DNA from: Tenacibaculum adriaticum
Lineage (GTDB): Bacteria; Bacteroidota; Bacteroidia; Flavobacteriales; Flavobacteriaceae
Direction: 5' to 3'
Assembly: GCF_008124875.1 (NCBI RefSeq)
Contig: NZ_VNIA01000003.1
Coordinates: forward strand, 1 to 64,000
DNA: 64,000 nucleotides
Each line of letters starts with the position of its first letter. Position 1 is the stretch's first letter. Below, one piece after another: positions 26,116-35,495 of the stretch. A program made the position numbers and the translations under genes. Below the pieces are notes generated by a model, which saw only the letters and a program-made list of their open reading frames with translations, did no database searches and was not told the origin of the DNA.

Positions 26116-27276
26116 ATGAATACTGATTTTTTATCACCGGTCGATGAAAAAGTGATTGCACACACGGTGTTGCAGTCACCAATGAGTTTGGGTAGCGTTA
26201 TTCAAATTCATTCTCACCAAAACGGGTTCCCCGATTTGGAAGGTGTTTCCGTAGCAATTATTGGGGTTAAAGAAGGACGAAAAGCTGTCGATAACGACGG
26301 TTGTGGAGAAGATCTTAAAAATATTAGAAGAAAGTTTTATGAACTTTTTCCTGGTAATTGGCATACAAAAGTAGTAGACTTAGGAAATATTGAGCAAGGT
26401 AATTCGGTAGAAGATACCTATTTTGCAGTTTCCGAAACAGTTACATCGCTACTTAAACAAGATATTATACCAATTCTTATAGGAGGAAGTCAGGATTTGA
26501 CTTACGCAAATTATCGTGCATACGACGTGCTAGAGCAAACTGTAAATTTAGTTTCTGTAGATAGTCGGTTTGATTTAGGAGCAATAGACGATGAGTTAAC
26601 ATCAACTTCTTTTTTGAGTAAAATAATTATGGAAAAGCCTAATAATTTATTTAATTATAGTAATATTGGCTACCAAACTTATTTTAATTCTCAAGAAGAA
26701 ATAAACCTATTGCAAAAACTATATTTTGATGCTTTTCGTTTAGGAGAAGTTAAAAGATTAGAGTTGGTAGAGCCTATCATGAGAGATGCTGATATTGTAA
26801 GTATAGATATGGGTTCTGTTAGGCAAAGTGAAGCTATTGGCAACAAAAACGCATCGCCAAATGGGTTTTATGGAGAGGAAATTTGTGCAGTTGCACGTTA
26901 TGCTGGTATAAGTGATAAAGTAACTTCTTTTGGAGTTTATGAATATAATTGTAGATTAGACCAGCACGAACAAACAGCGCACTTGATAGCGCAAATGGTT
27001 TGGTATTTTATAGAAGGGGTTAATTTTAGAGCAAAAGATTACCCATATTCAACCAAAGAAAGCTATCAAAAGTTTAGTGTTATGCTAGAAGATGATGATC
27101 CTATTAACTTTTATAAAAGTGATAAAAGTGGTCGTTGGTGGATGGAAATTAATTTAATAACAGATAATAAATATAAACGACACGCGTTAATACCATGTGC
27201 ATATCAAGATTATGTTAAAGCGATGGAGCAAAAAATTCCTGAAAGATGGTTTAAAGCACAACAAAAGCTAACATAA
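26116..27276 (+). CDS. ureohydrolase (arginase)-fold protein with degenerate metal site
   Basis: The 386 residues show the arginase/formimidoylglutamase fold, but the metal ligands are largely lost. The first signature G-G-x-H is GGSQD (123-127; Gln126 replaces His). The second, D-A-H-x-D, is DSRFD (149-153; Arg replaces His). The third, S-x-D-x-D, is SIDMG (229-233; Gly replaces the second Asp). At least three of six manganese ligands are missing, so arginase-type catalysis is unlikely. It lies directly between topA and gldK. It would be annotated formimidoylglutamase by homology, but a structural or regulatory role is more likely. Its placement next to the type IX genes is noteworthy. Confidence 0.85.
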   Translation: MNTDFLSPVDEKVIAHTVLQSPMSLGSVIQIHSHQNGFPDLEGVSVAIIGVKEGRKAVDNDGCGEDLKNIRRKFYELFPGNWHTKVVDLGNIEQGNSVEDTYFAVSETVTSLLKQDIIPILIGGSQDLTYANYRAYDVLEQTVNLVSVDSRFDLGAIDDELTSTSFLSKIIMEKPNNLFNYSNIGYQTYFNSQEEINLLQKLYFDAFRLGEVKRLELVEPIMRDADIVSIDMGSVRQSEAIGNKNASPNGFYGEEICAVARYAGISDKVTSFGVYEYNCRLDQHEQTAHLIAQMVWYFIEGVNFRAKDYPYSTKESYQKFSVMLEDDDPINFYKSDKSGRWWMEINLITDNKYKRHALIPCAYQDYVKAMEQKIPERWFKAQQKLT

Positions 27277-27282
27277 AAAAAT

Positions 27283-27290
27283 TATATTTG
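27283..27290 (+). promoter_or_regulatory. possible -7 box of the gldKLMN operon
   Basis: TATATTTG matches TAnnTTTG just after the ureohydrolase-like gene. No clear TTG is seen 17-23 bases upstream, so it may use a weaker -33 element. The leader to the gldK ATG at 27379 would be about 80 nt. Confidence 0.4.
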
Positions 27291-27378
27291 CACGCGTAAT
27301 AAAAATAAATAGTTAGTTAAAGCGTATTTATTAAGTGTTAAAAAGACAATGGTTACGAACTTTTTTAAGAAATACAAT

Positions 27379-28752
27379 ATGAAGAAAGTAGCAGTACTTG
27401 CACTATTAGTAACAATCATTTATAGTTGTGGTTCAAGCAACGATAGAGGTGAGTTAGTTGGAGTAAAATCAAAAAGAAAATGGTTTGCAGAAAAACCATA
27501 CGGTATGGTTTTTATTAAAGGAGGTTCGTTTACCATGGGTAAACAAGATGAAGATCCTTTAGGAGCTATGAATGCGCCAACAAGAACAGTAACAGTTCAA
27601 CCGTTTTATATGGATGAAACAGAAGTTACCAATAGTGAATATAAAGAATTTGTATATTGGGTTAGAGACTCTATTACAAGGACTAAGTTAGCGTATCAAG
27701 CAGAATTTTCTTCTATAGATCCAGACCCTGCAAATGCAGGGAAAAACGCAGTAGGAATTCAACGCTATGCGTTCGCGTCAAAAGATACCGTTAATGAAAC
27801 ATCGTACCAAAAATACATGAGAGAGAACTACTATGAAGTAGGGGAAGGTATGGATTCGTTAAAACCTCTAAACTGGCAAGAAGAATTAATATGGGATAAA
27901 GAAGAATACCCAGATACAGATTACGTTGAGGTGATGGATTCTTTGTATATTAAAAAAGATGAAGCTCTAAATGGTATCAGAACTTTCGATACAAAATTAT
28001 TAAATTATAGATATTACTGGTTTGATAATGAAGAGGCTGCAAGAACCGGTAAAAACAGAAAAGATTTCTTAAAAAATGAAGTGTTAAACGTTTATCCAGA
28101 TACAACAGTTTGGATTAAAGATTTTAATTATTCATATAATGATCCAATGCATCAAGAATATTTTGCTCATAAAGCTTATGAAGATTATCCTGTTGTAGGA
28201 GTTGATTGGGATCAAGCCAGAGCTTTTTGTCATTGGAGAACTCAAAAGAAAAATACGTACCAAAGATCTAGAAAGAACTTAGGCTTAGTGCCAGGTTTTA
28301 GATTGCCAACAGAGGCAGAGTGGGAATACGCTGCTCGTGGTGGTTTGGACTACGCCAAATATCCTTGGGGAGGACCTAACACAACAAGTGATAGAGGTTG
28401 TTTCTTAGCAAATTTTAAACCAGTTCGTGGAGATTATGCTGCAGATGGAGCGTTATATACAGTTGAAGCAGTTTCATACAATCCTAACGGATTTGGATTA
28501 TTCAATATGGCGGGTAACGTAGCAGAATGGACAAATACAGCGTATAATCAAATGTCTTATTACATGGGGTCAACGATGAACCCAAATGTTGAAAACAGAG
28601 AAAATCAACGTAAAATTGTTCGTGGTGGTTCTTGGAAAGATGTTGCATACTTTTTAGAAGTAGGTTCTCGTGATTGGGAATATGCGGATACAGCAAGAAG
28701 CTACATTGGTTTTAGAACAGTACAAGATTACCTAGGAACAAAAAAGAATTAA
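27379..28752 (+). CDS. gldK: type IX secretion/gliding lipoprotein GldK
   Basis: GldK (PorK) forms, with GldN, the periplasmic ring under the outer membrane that links the GldLM motor to the secretion channel. The 457 residues start with a lipoprotein signal (MKKVAVLALLVTIIYSC; lipid Cys17), which is why the ATG at 27379 is preferred over one at 27349 that would add ten residues before the signal. The rest has the formylglycine-generating-enzyme (FGE-sulfatase) fold: GMVFIKGGSFTMG, DETEVTNSEY, GFRLPTEAEWEYAARGG, NMAGNVAEWT and IVRGGSW. It is the first of four genes in the operon order gldK-L-M-N. Confidence 0.96.
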   Translation: MKKVAVLALLVTIIYSCGSSNDRGELVGVKSKRKWFAEKPYGMVFIKGGSFTMGKQDEDPLGAMNAPTRTVTVQPFYMDETEVTNSEYKEFVYWVRDSITRTKLAYQAEFSSIDPDPANAGKNAVGIQRYAFASKDTVNETSYQKYMRENYYEVGEGMDSLKPLNWQEELIWDKEEYPDTDYVEVMDSLYIKKDEALNGIRTFDTKLLNYRYYWFDNEEAARTGKNRKDFLKNEVLNVYPDTTVWIKDFNYSYNDPMHQEYFAHKAYEDYPVVGVDWDQARAFCHWRTQKKNTYQRSRKNLGLVPGFRLPTEAEWEYAARGGLDYAKYPWGGPNTTSDRGCFLANFKPVRGDYAADGALYTVEAVSYNPNGFGLFNMAGNVAEWTNTAYNQMSYYMGSTMNPNVENRENQRKIVRGGSWKDVAYFLEVGSRDWEYADTARSYIGFRTVQDYLGTKKN

Positions 28753-28802
28753 AAATTACACAATAAATAAATCCCTAATTAAAACAAAAAAATTAAAAAA
28801 TT

Positions 28803-29459
28803 ATGGCACAATCAAAATCAACTAAGAGAATTTTTAACATGGCTTATGGTTTAGGAGCCTCAGTAGTAATTTTAGGAGCATTATTTAAAATTATGCACTT
28901 TAAAATTGGTCCTTTAACTGGTGGTTTAATGCTAACTCTAGGTTTAGTTGTAGAAGCTGTTATTTTTGCCATATCTGCTTTTGAACCTATAGAAGATGAA
29001 TTAGACTGGACAAAAGTATATCCAGAATTAGCAGACGGTACATCAACAGGAAAAGGAGGAAAGGATAAATTAGCTTCACCAGATGATGCACAGTCTATGT
29101 TATCTCAAAAATTAGATAATATTTTAAAAGAAGCTCGTTTAGATGTGAATTTAATGTCTAGTTTAGGAACTAGTATTAAAAATTTCCAAGGAGCAGTAGA
29201 GCCTTTAGCTTCTGCATCAGCATCAATTACTTCTACAAATAAGTATAATGAGCAAATGGCTATGGCGGCAGCAAAAATGGAATCGTTAAATAGTTTATAC
29301 CAAACGCAAGTTGATAATGCTAGTAAGCAATCTGATTTAAATTCTGCGATGGTAGAAAATTCTCAACGTTTACAAGAGCAAATGCAATCATTAGCAACTA
29401 ACTTATCTTCTTTAAATGGAGTATATGGTGGAATGCTTTCTGCAATGACTAGCAAATAA
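28803..29459 (+). CDS. gldL: type IX secretion/gliding motor protein GldL
   Basis: GldL (PorL) is the proton-driven inner-membrane stator that rotates GldM. The 218 residues have two membrane helices (about 12-32 and 38-60) with the conserved KIMHFKIGPLTGGLMLTLGLVVEAVIF region, where the Glu in the second helix (VEAV) is the residue thought to sense proton flow. The cytoplasmic C-terminal part is helical with coiled-coil character. It follows gldK by 50 bases and precedes gldM by 42. Confidence 0.96.
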   Translation: MAQSKSTKRIFNMAYGLGASVVILGALFKIMHFKIGPLTGGLMLTLGLVVEAVIFAISAFEPIEDELDWTKVYPELADGTSTGKGGKDKLASPDDAQSMLSQKLDNILKEARLDVNLMSSLGTSIKNFQGAVEPLASASASITSTNKYNEQMAMAAAKMESLNSLYQTQVDNASKQSDLNSAMVENSQRLQEQMQSLATNLSSLNGVYGGMLSAMTSK

Positions 29460-29501
29460 TTAGTTTACTAATTTTTATTAACTAAAGAAAACTAATATAG
29501 A

Positions 29502-31031
29502 ATGGCAGGAGGAAAACAGTCACCAAGGCAAAGGATGGTAAACTTAATGTACCTTGTATTTATTGCAATGTTAGCAATGAATATGAGTAAAGAAGTTTTA
29601 TCAGCATTTGGATTAATGAAAGAAAAATTATCTGACTCTAATACAAGAGCTACGGATAAAAATAAAGCAGCATATGAAGCTTTAGCATTAAAAGCTTCAG
29701 AACAAGAAAAGCAGTATGGAGAGGCTAAAGAAAAAACAGACTCGTTAAGAGTTATGGCAGACGACTTTTTTAATTATATAGAAGAGTTGAAAACTAAAAT
29801 GACTGCTGAATTAGAAGATAAAACAGCTTACGAATCAATGGATAAGTCTGGGTTCTTAGATCAATATTTTTTCAAAAACGGAAAAATTACAAATGAAGCG
29901 AATGAGTTTGTTGGTAAAGTAAACGATTTTAGAGAAAAATCATTAGAGATTTTAGGTGAAAGAGAATTAGCAACTGTTGTTGCAGCTCGTTTTAATACTG
30001 ATGACGTTACAAATAAGGAAGGAATTAAGCAAGATTGGTTAAAATACAATTATGAAGGATTTCCTTTAATAGCATCATTAACAAAGCTTACACAAATTCA
30101 GTCAGATATAAAGACTACCGAATCGGACGCTTTATCAGCATTGTTAGAAAAAGAGTTATCAGCAGCTGTTTCGATGACAAACTACGATGCTATGGTTGTT
30201 TTTGATAAAAATGCCTATTATCCTGGAGAATCATTATCCGGTAAAATCGTTTTAGGTAAAAACGATCCAAATTTAACAGCAGAAAAAGTTGTTATTAATG
30301 GTAAAGATTGGCCACAAGATAAAATTAAAGCAGGTCAAGTTCTTTTAGACGGACCAGCAGGTAGTGTTGGAGATAAATCTTTAACAGGAAGTTTTTTCTT
30401 TAAAGAGAATGACTCTTTAGTTGAAATACCTATTAAAGGAGGGTACTCAGTAATTCCTAAACCTAATGAAGCAGTAATTTCTGCAGATAAAATGAATGTG
30501 GTTTACCGTGGTTTATCTAATCCAATTACTATTTCTATGCCAGGAGTTCCTTCAAATAAGGTTTCTGCTTCTGCAGCTGGTTTAAGAAGAATTAAAGGAG
30601 ATAGTTACATGATGACACCTGGTTCTGGTAACGAGGTCTCTATTAATGTAACAGGAGACTTAGCAGGATCTAAAATAACTTCAAGAAAGAAATTCAGAAT
30701 TAAAGATATTCCACCAGCGGTGGGTATGGTTAGAGGGCAATATGGTACAGTACCAATGCCTAAAGCTAGTTTAGGAAACATTTCTGTAGCTGCTGGATTA
30801 CCTGATTTCTTATTTGATTTAAAATTGAATGTATCTAGCTTTAAAGTTAAAGTACCAGGTCAGGTAGCTGTACCTTGTTCTGGAACTAGAATGAGTGCTA
30901 GAGCTAAACAAGCAATACAAAAAGCAAGAAGAGGAGATGTAGTTACTATTTTTGATATCAAAGCAAGTGTATCAGGATCTTCTTATAAGATTAAAAAAGT
31001 ATTGCCTGTTAGTGTTGAAATAACAAATTAA
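29502..31031 (+). CDS. gldM: type IX secretion/gliding protein GldM
   Basis: GldM (PorM) forms the long periplasmic shaft that spans from the GldL motor to the GldKN ring. The 509 residues have a short cytoplasmic N-terminus (AGGKQSPRQRMV), one membrane helix (about 15-35, MYLVFIAMLAMNMSKEVLSAF), a helical region (about 40-220) and three beta-rich domains to the C-terminus. Length and organisation match the family. Confidence 0.96.
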   Translation: MAGGKQSPRQRMVNLMYLVFIAMLAMNMSKEVLSAFGLMKEKLSDSNTRATDKNKAAYEALALKASEQEKQYGEAKEKTDSLRVMADDFFNYIEELKTKMTAELEDKTAYESMDKSGFLDQYFFKNGKITNEANEFVGKVNDFREKSLEILGERELATVVAARFNTDDVTNKEGIKQDWLKYNYEGFPLIASLTKLTQIQSDIKTTESDALSALLEKELSAAVSMTNYDAMVVFDKNAYYPGESLSGKIVLGKNDPNLTAEKVVINGKDWPQDKIKAGQVLLDGPAGSVGDKSLTGSFFFKENDSLVEIPIKGGYSVIPKPNEAVISADKMNVVYRGLSNPITISMPGVPSNKVSASAAGLRRIKGDSYMMTPGSGNEVSINVTGDLAGSKITSRKKFRIKDIPPAVGMVRGQYGTVPMPKASLGNISVAAGLPDFLFDLKLNVSSFKVKVPGQVAVPCSGTRMSARAKQAIQKARRGDVVTIFDIKASVSGSSYKIKKVLPVSVEITN

Positions 31032-31049
31032 TAGTAAAAAACAAAAAGT

Positions 31050-31928
31050 ATGAATTGGAAGCGTTTTTATGTGGTTTTATTAGCATTAGCTACAACTAGT
31101 GTGGTTACTGCACAAGCTAACCTTTTAAATGCTAAAAAGGTAGAGAATATTGGTAAAAAAACTCAAGCAGAGATAGATTCTGAAGATGAAAAACCATTAC
31201 CGTATGGCTTTATTAGCGATAGAGATGTTCTTTGGTCGAAGGTAGTTTGGGAGTATGTAGATTTGAACCAAAAAATAAATCTGCCTTATTATTATCCAAT
31301 TGATACAACAAACGCTTTAAGTACAAGACGTTCTTTGTTCGATACTTTAATGAAAGGTATTAAAACAGGTGAAATTGAAGAGGTTTATTCGGACTCTTAT
31401 TTTACTACAAAAATAGGAATAGAAGACGTTAAAAAAATGACATATATGGAACGTGAAGTTGATGGAGGACCAGAACAAGGAGGATATATTGATCCTTACT
31501 CTATTCAATCTCAAGATGTTAAAGGGTATATGTTAAAAGGTATTTGGTATTTTGATAAACGTCAAGGTGAGTTAAAGTATCGTATGCTAGCTATTGCACC
31601 AATGGGGCCAGATGTACAAGTTATGGGAGTACAAGAAATTGATGATGCAGACAGTGTTTATGAATTGTTTTGGGTTTTTTATCCAGACGCTCGAGATGCT
31701 TTACATGCGTCTAAAGTTTTCAATCCTAAAAACTCAGCACATCCAATTTCTTTTGATAACTTGTTAAACGCGCGCCGTTTCAATTCAACAATCATAAAAG
31801 AAGAGAACTTGTATGGTGATAGAAAGATTGCAGATTATATCCGCGGAAACTCTTTATTCCAGTTATTAGAAGCTGATAGAATTAAAGAAGGTATTCGTGA
31901 CCGTGAAATGGATATGTGGAATTACTAA
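31050..31928 (+). CDS. gldN: type IX secretion/gliding protein GldN
   Basis: GldN (PorN) is the periplasmic partner of GldK. The 292 residues begin with a signal peptide (LLALATTSVVTAQA), and the mature part shows family motifs such as DVLWSKVVWEYVDLNQKIN and FWVFYPDARDAL. It ends the operon and is followed by a strong terminator. A second copy (gldO), present in some relatives, is not in this window. Confidence 0.96.
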   Translation: MNWKRFYVVLLALATTSVVTAQANLLNAKKVENIGKKTQAEIDSEDEKPLPYGFISDRDVLWSKVVWEYVDLNQKINLPYYYPIDTTNALSTRRSLFDTLMKGIKTGEIEEVYSDSYFTTKIGIEDVKKMTYMEREVDGGPEQGGYIDPYSIQSQDVKGYMLKGIWYFDKRQGELKYRMLAIAPMGPDVQVMGVQEIDDADSVYELFWVFYPDARDALHASKVFNPKNSAHPISFDNLLNARRFNSTIIKEENLYGDRKIADYIRGNSLFQLLEADRIKEGIRDREMDMWNY

Positions 31929-31948
31929 AATAATTTCTATATAATATT

Positions 31949-31980
31949 AAAAAGCGTTCTCTTTGTAGAACGCTTTTTTT
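31949..31980 (+). terminator. Rho-independent terminator of gldKLMN
   Basis: AAAAAGCGTTCT (31949-31960) and AGAACGCTTTTT (31967-31978) form a perfect 12-bp stem, loop CTTTGT, followed by further Ts. Confidence 0.93.
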
Positions 31981-32008
31981 ATGAGTAATGAATAACTATT
32001 TTTGATGT

Positions 32009-33049
32009 ATGAATGTTGATTATATAATTGTTGGTTTAGGTTTAGCAGGGGTAGCTTTTGCAGAAGAATTACTAGAAAATAAAAAGGCATTTTTGGTTTT
32101 TGAAGATGCTTCTCAAACCTCGTCATTGGTAGCAGGGGGTACTTATAATCCTGTTATTTTAAAACGTTTTACACCAGTTTGGAATGGTCATAAACAACTT
32201 GAGTTCGCGATGCCATTTTATAAAAAATTGGAAGATAAATTCAATTTGAAATTCGATACAAAATTTGCTACTAAAAAGGTTTTTACTTCTATAGGAGATG
32301 AAAACAATTGGTTTATTGCCTCAGATAAGCCTATGTTATCTTATTATATGAAACCTCAGATTCATCGTGAAAAAATTGAAGGTATTATTGGAGATTTTGG
32401 TTTTGGTGAACTAAAAGGAACTGGAAGGATAGATACAACAAAACTCATTAATATTTATAGATCTTATTTAAAGGAGAAAGGAAATATCAAAAATAAAAGG
32501 TTTAATTATTCACAATTAAATATTGAAGAAAATAAACTAGAATATCAAGGTGTAAAAGCAAATAAAATTGTTTTTTGTGAAGGTTTTGGGTTAAAAGAGA
32601 ACCTGTTTTTTAATTACCTCCCTTTAAATGGTACCAAAGGAGAAACACTTACTATTTATGCTCCTGAATTAAAAATTGATTTTTTGTTAAAATCAACAGT
32701 ATTTGTACTCCCCTTAGGAAATGATCTATATAAGGTTGGTGCAACTTTTAATTGGACAGATAAAACATCTAAGCCAACCAAAGAAGGAAGGGAAGAATTA
32801 GAAAGTAAACTTAAAAAAGTAATCTCAGTTCCGTATTCAGTAATAGAACAATCTGCAGGAATTAGACCTACTGTAAAAGATAGAAGACCTTTGGTAGGAA
32901 TGCATCCGATATATAAAAATATAGCAGTATTAAATGGATTAGGAACACGTGGAGTAATGATCGCTCCAACGGTTGCCAAAAATTTATTTAATCACATTGA
33001 AAAAGGAGAACAACTAGATAAAGAAATCGATATTAAACGATTTGAATAA
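32009..33049 (+). CDS. FAD-dependent oxidoreductase (DAO family)
   Basis: The 346-residue protein has an N-terminal Rossmann motif GLGLAG (9-14) for FAD, a second motif (QTSSLVAGGTYNPVILKRF) near 35-53 and a C-terminal GLGTRGVMIAPTVA segment, the pattern of D-amino-acid-oxidase-type flavoproteins. The substrate is not clear. It follows the gld operon but is separated from it by a terminator. It converges with the DUF983 gene; the two stops are one base apart. Confidence 0.85.
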   Translation: MNVDYIIVGLGLAGVAFAEELLENKKAFLVFEDASQTSSLVAGGTYNPVILKRFTPVWNGHKQLEFAMPFYKKLEDKFNLKFDTKFATKKVFTSIGDENNWFIASDKPMLSYYMKPQIHREKIEGIIGDFGFGELKGTGRIDTTKLINIYRSYLKEKGNIKNKRFNYSQLNIEENKLEYQGVKANKIVFCEGFGLKENLFFNYLPLNGTKGETLTIYAPELKIDFLLKSTVFVLPLGNDLYKVGATFNWTDKTSKPTKEGREELESKLKKVISVPYSVIEQSAGIRPTVKDRRPLVGMHPIYKNIAVLNGLGTRGVMIAPTVAKNLFNHIEKGEQLDKEIDIKRFE

Positions 33050-33050
33050 A

Positions 33051-33455
33051 TTAGTTTTCTTTTTTTATGCCCTTTAATTTTTCTATATTTTTATCATAGC
33101 TCACAAAAATATTAATCCAAATAATACGAGATAATCGTAAGGTAACGGGAATAAGTAATAGAGAAACGACTATAATAGCAATAAAGCTGTGTAAAATGGT
33201 CATTCCTAAAAATAATTTAGAAATAATGAAAACAGCAACAAAGAGTGCTACAGCCAATCCATAATTTACATACATAGCACCAAAGAAAAAAGAAGGTTCC
33301 ATCATGTATTTTAAATTACAGTGAGAACATCTATCATGTAGTTTCGAAACCTTTTTTATATTAAATGATAACTTATACTTAAAAAATGCTCCTTCATGGC
33401 ATCTTGGACATTTATTATTAAAAATACTGTATAATTTGGTTCCTTTTTTAAACAT
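33051..33455 (-). CDS. DUF983 family membrane protein
   Basis: The 134-residue protein has an N-terminal zinc-ribbon-like half (NKCPRCHEGAFF and DRCSHCNLKY; four cysteines in two C-x-x-C pairs) and two membrane helices (about 57-77 and 85-105). This organisation matches DUF983, for which no function is established. The ATG at 33455 is used; an in-frame TTG at 33473 is less likely. Confidence 0.85.
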   Translation of the reverse strand: MFKKGTKLYSIFNNKCPRCHEGAFFKYKLSFNIKKVSKLHDRCSHCNLKYMMEPSFFFGAMYVNYGLAVALFVAVFIISKLFLGMTILHSFIAIIVVSLLLIPVTLRLSRIIWINIFVSYDKNIEKLKGIKKEN

Positions 33456-33507
33456 AAGTTGGTTATTTATCAAACTTTAAAAGTCTGTTTTGTAAGTTTG
33501 TGCAAAT

Positions 33508-33541
33508 TTGAGAAAAAATATAATTACAACTTGTAACTTTG
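33508..33541 (+). promoter_or_regulatory. Bacteroidota-type promoter of the ABC-F operon
   Basis: TTG (33508-33510), a 23-base spacer and TAACTTTG (33534-33541) fit the consensus. Leader length is about 28 nt. Confidence 0.6.
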
Positions 33542-33575
33542 GTTACAAATCATATCTAAATTACTAAAAAAATTT

Positions 33576-35495
33576 ATGTTAAACGTACATAATTTGTCAG
33601 TATCGTTTATGGGAACCGATTTATTTTCGGGTATCACTTTTAAACTTAACAAAGGAGACAGAATAGGATTGATTGGAAAAAATGGAGCAGGAAAATCTAC
33701 TTTATTAAAAGTGCTTTCGAAAGATATTGAAAGTAGTGGAGGAACCATGGCTTTTGATAAAGATGTTCGTATGGGTTTTTTACGTCAGGATATCGATTTT
33801 GTAGAAGGAAGAACTATTTTGGAAGAAGCATATCAAGCTTTTGAAGAGATTAAAGAAATAGAGTTAAAGCTCGATGAAATTAATCACCAATTAGCAGAAA
33901 GAACCGATTACGAAAGTGAAGGTTATACTCAGTTAATTGAAGATTTGAGCGATCTTACGCATCGTTATGAATTATTAGGAGGGTATAACTATCAAGGAGA
34001 TACAGAAAAAATTCTTCAAGGGTTAGGGTTTCAAAGAGAAGATTTTGACAAGCTTACCGATACATTTTCAGGAGGATGGAGAATGCGTATCGAATTGGCA
34101 AAATTACTATTACAAAATAACGATATTTTATTGTTGGATGAGCCTACCAACCATTTAGATATTGAATCTATTATTTGGTTAGAGAACTTCTTAAAAAGTT
34201 ATGCTGGTGCAATTGTATTGGTATCGCATGATAAAATGTTTTTAGATAATGTAACGAATAGAACTATTGAGATTTCTTTGGGACAGATTTATGATTACAA
34301 AAAACCATATTCTCAATTTTTAGAATTAAGAGCAGAGATCAAAGAGAAGCAAATACAAGCACAAAAAAATCAAGAGAAAGAGATTCAACATACGCAAAAG
34401 TTAATTGAAAAATTTAGAGCTAAAGCAAATAAGGCCTCAATGGCTCAGTCGTTGATTAAGAAATTAGATAAGGTTGAACGTATTGAAGTTGATGGGGAAG
34501 ATAATGCAGCAATGAATGTTCGTTTTAATATTTCTAAAGAGCCTGGTAAAATTATTGTTGAAGCAGAAAACCTTAGTAAAAGTTATGGAGATAAGCATGT
34601 TTTAGAAAATGTAGACCTCTTGATAGAACGTAATTCTAAGATTGCTTTTGTAGGACAAAATGGACAAGGAAAATCTACGTTAGCAAAAATGATGGTTGGC
34701 GAGATTCCGTTTACAGGAAACCTAAAACTAGGCCATAATGTACAAATAGGGTATTTTGCTCAAAATCAATCAGAAGAATTACCGCCCGAGAAAACAGTTT
34801 TAGAAATCATGGAAGATGCAGCTTCAGATACAAATCGAATGCGCGTTAGAGATATGTTAGGATCTTTCTTATTTGGTGGTGATGCGGTAGACAAGAAAGC
34901 AAAAGTACTTTCAGGAGGTGAAAGAAACCGATTGGCATTATGTAAGCTATTGTTGTCGCCATTTAATGTGTTAGTAATGGATGAGCCTACAAATCACTTA
35001 GATATAGCTTCAAAAAACGTGCTTAAAACGGCATTGCAAAATTTTGATGGAACTTTAATCGTTGTTTCTCACGATAGAGATTTTTTACAAGGATTAACGT
35101 CAACAGTTTACGGGTTTAAAGACAAGGTAATTAAAGAGTATTTGGGAGATATCGATTATTTCTTAGAGCAACATAAAATGGAGAGTTTACGCGAAGCGGA
35201 AAAGAGAACAGTTGTAAAAGAAGTAAAGGAGACGAGTAAAAAAGAAGTTTTTCAATTATCTAGAGAGGACGAAAAAGAATTGAAAAAACTGAAAAATAAA
35301 TCAGCTAAAATAGAAAGTCAAATTGCCGATTTAGAATCTAAAATTGAAAAAATAGATTTGGAATTAGCTCAAAATTATGATGAAGTTTCTTCGCAACCAA
35401 ACTTTTTCGAAAACTATAAAGCTAAAAAAGCAAAGTTGGAAGATTTGATGTTAGAATGGGAAGAAATTGAGGAAAAAGCATCAAATTTTAGTTAA
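33576..35495 (+). CDS. ABC-F family ATPase
   Basis: This 639-residue soluble tandem ATPase belongs to the ABC-F group, which acts on ribosomes. Walker A motifs are GKNGAGKST (34-42) and GQNGQGKST (360-368), with signatures FSGGWRMR and LSGGERNR. A linker (about 250-310) joins the domains, and a C-terminal Lys/Glu-rich coiled coil (about 555-639) resembles that of Uup. No membrane part exists. It might relieve stalled ribosomes; an antibiotic-resistance role cannot be judged. It is the first gene of a four-gene operon with TAATG junctions. Confidence 0.94.
   Translation: MLNVHNLSVSFMGTDLFSGITFKLNKGDRIGLIGKNGAGKSTLLKVLSKDIESSGGTMAFDKDVRMGFLRQDIDFVEGRTILEEAYQAFEEIKEIELKLDEINHQLAERTDYESEGYTQLIEDLSDLTHRYELLGGYNYQGDTEKILQGLGFQREDFDKLTDTFSGGWRMRIELAKLLLQNNDILLLDEPTNHLDIESIIWLENFLKSYAGAIVLVSHDKMFLDNVTNRTIEISLGQIYDYKKPYSQFLELRAEIKEKQIQAQKNQEKEIQHTQKLIEKFRAKANKASMAQSLIKKLDKVERIEVDGEDNAAMNVRFNISKEPGKIIVEAENLSKSYGDKHVLENVDLLIERNSKIAFVGQNGQGKSTLAKMMVGEIPFTGNLKLGHNVQIGYFAQNQSEELPPEKTVLEIMEDAASDTNRMRVRDMLGSFLFGGDAVDKKAKVLSGGERNRLALCKLLLSPFNVLVMDEPTNHLDIASKNVLKTALQNFDGTLIVVSHDRDFLQGLTSTVYGFKDKVIKEYLGDIDYFLEQHKMESLREAEKRTVVKEVKETSKKEVFQLSREDEKELKKLKNKSAKIESQIADLESKIEKIDLELAQNYDEVSSQPNFFENYKAKKAKLEDLMLEWEEIEEKASNFS

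Noticed and set aside
26116..27276. Active arginase or formimidoylglutamase
   Set aside because: Three or more metal ligands are replaced, so the plain enzyme name is not supported although the fold is.
33576..35495. ABC exporter ATPase
   Set aside because: There is no membrane domain or permease gene beside it, and the tandem domains with coiled coil are of the ABC-F type.
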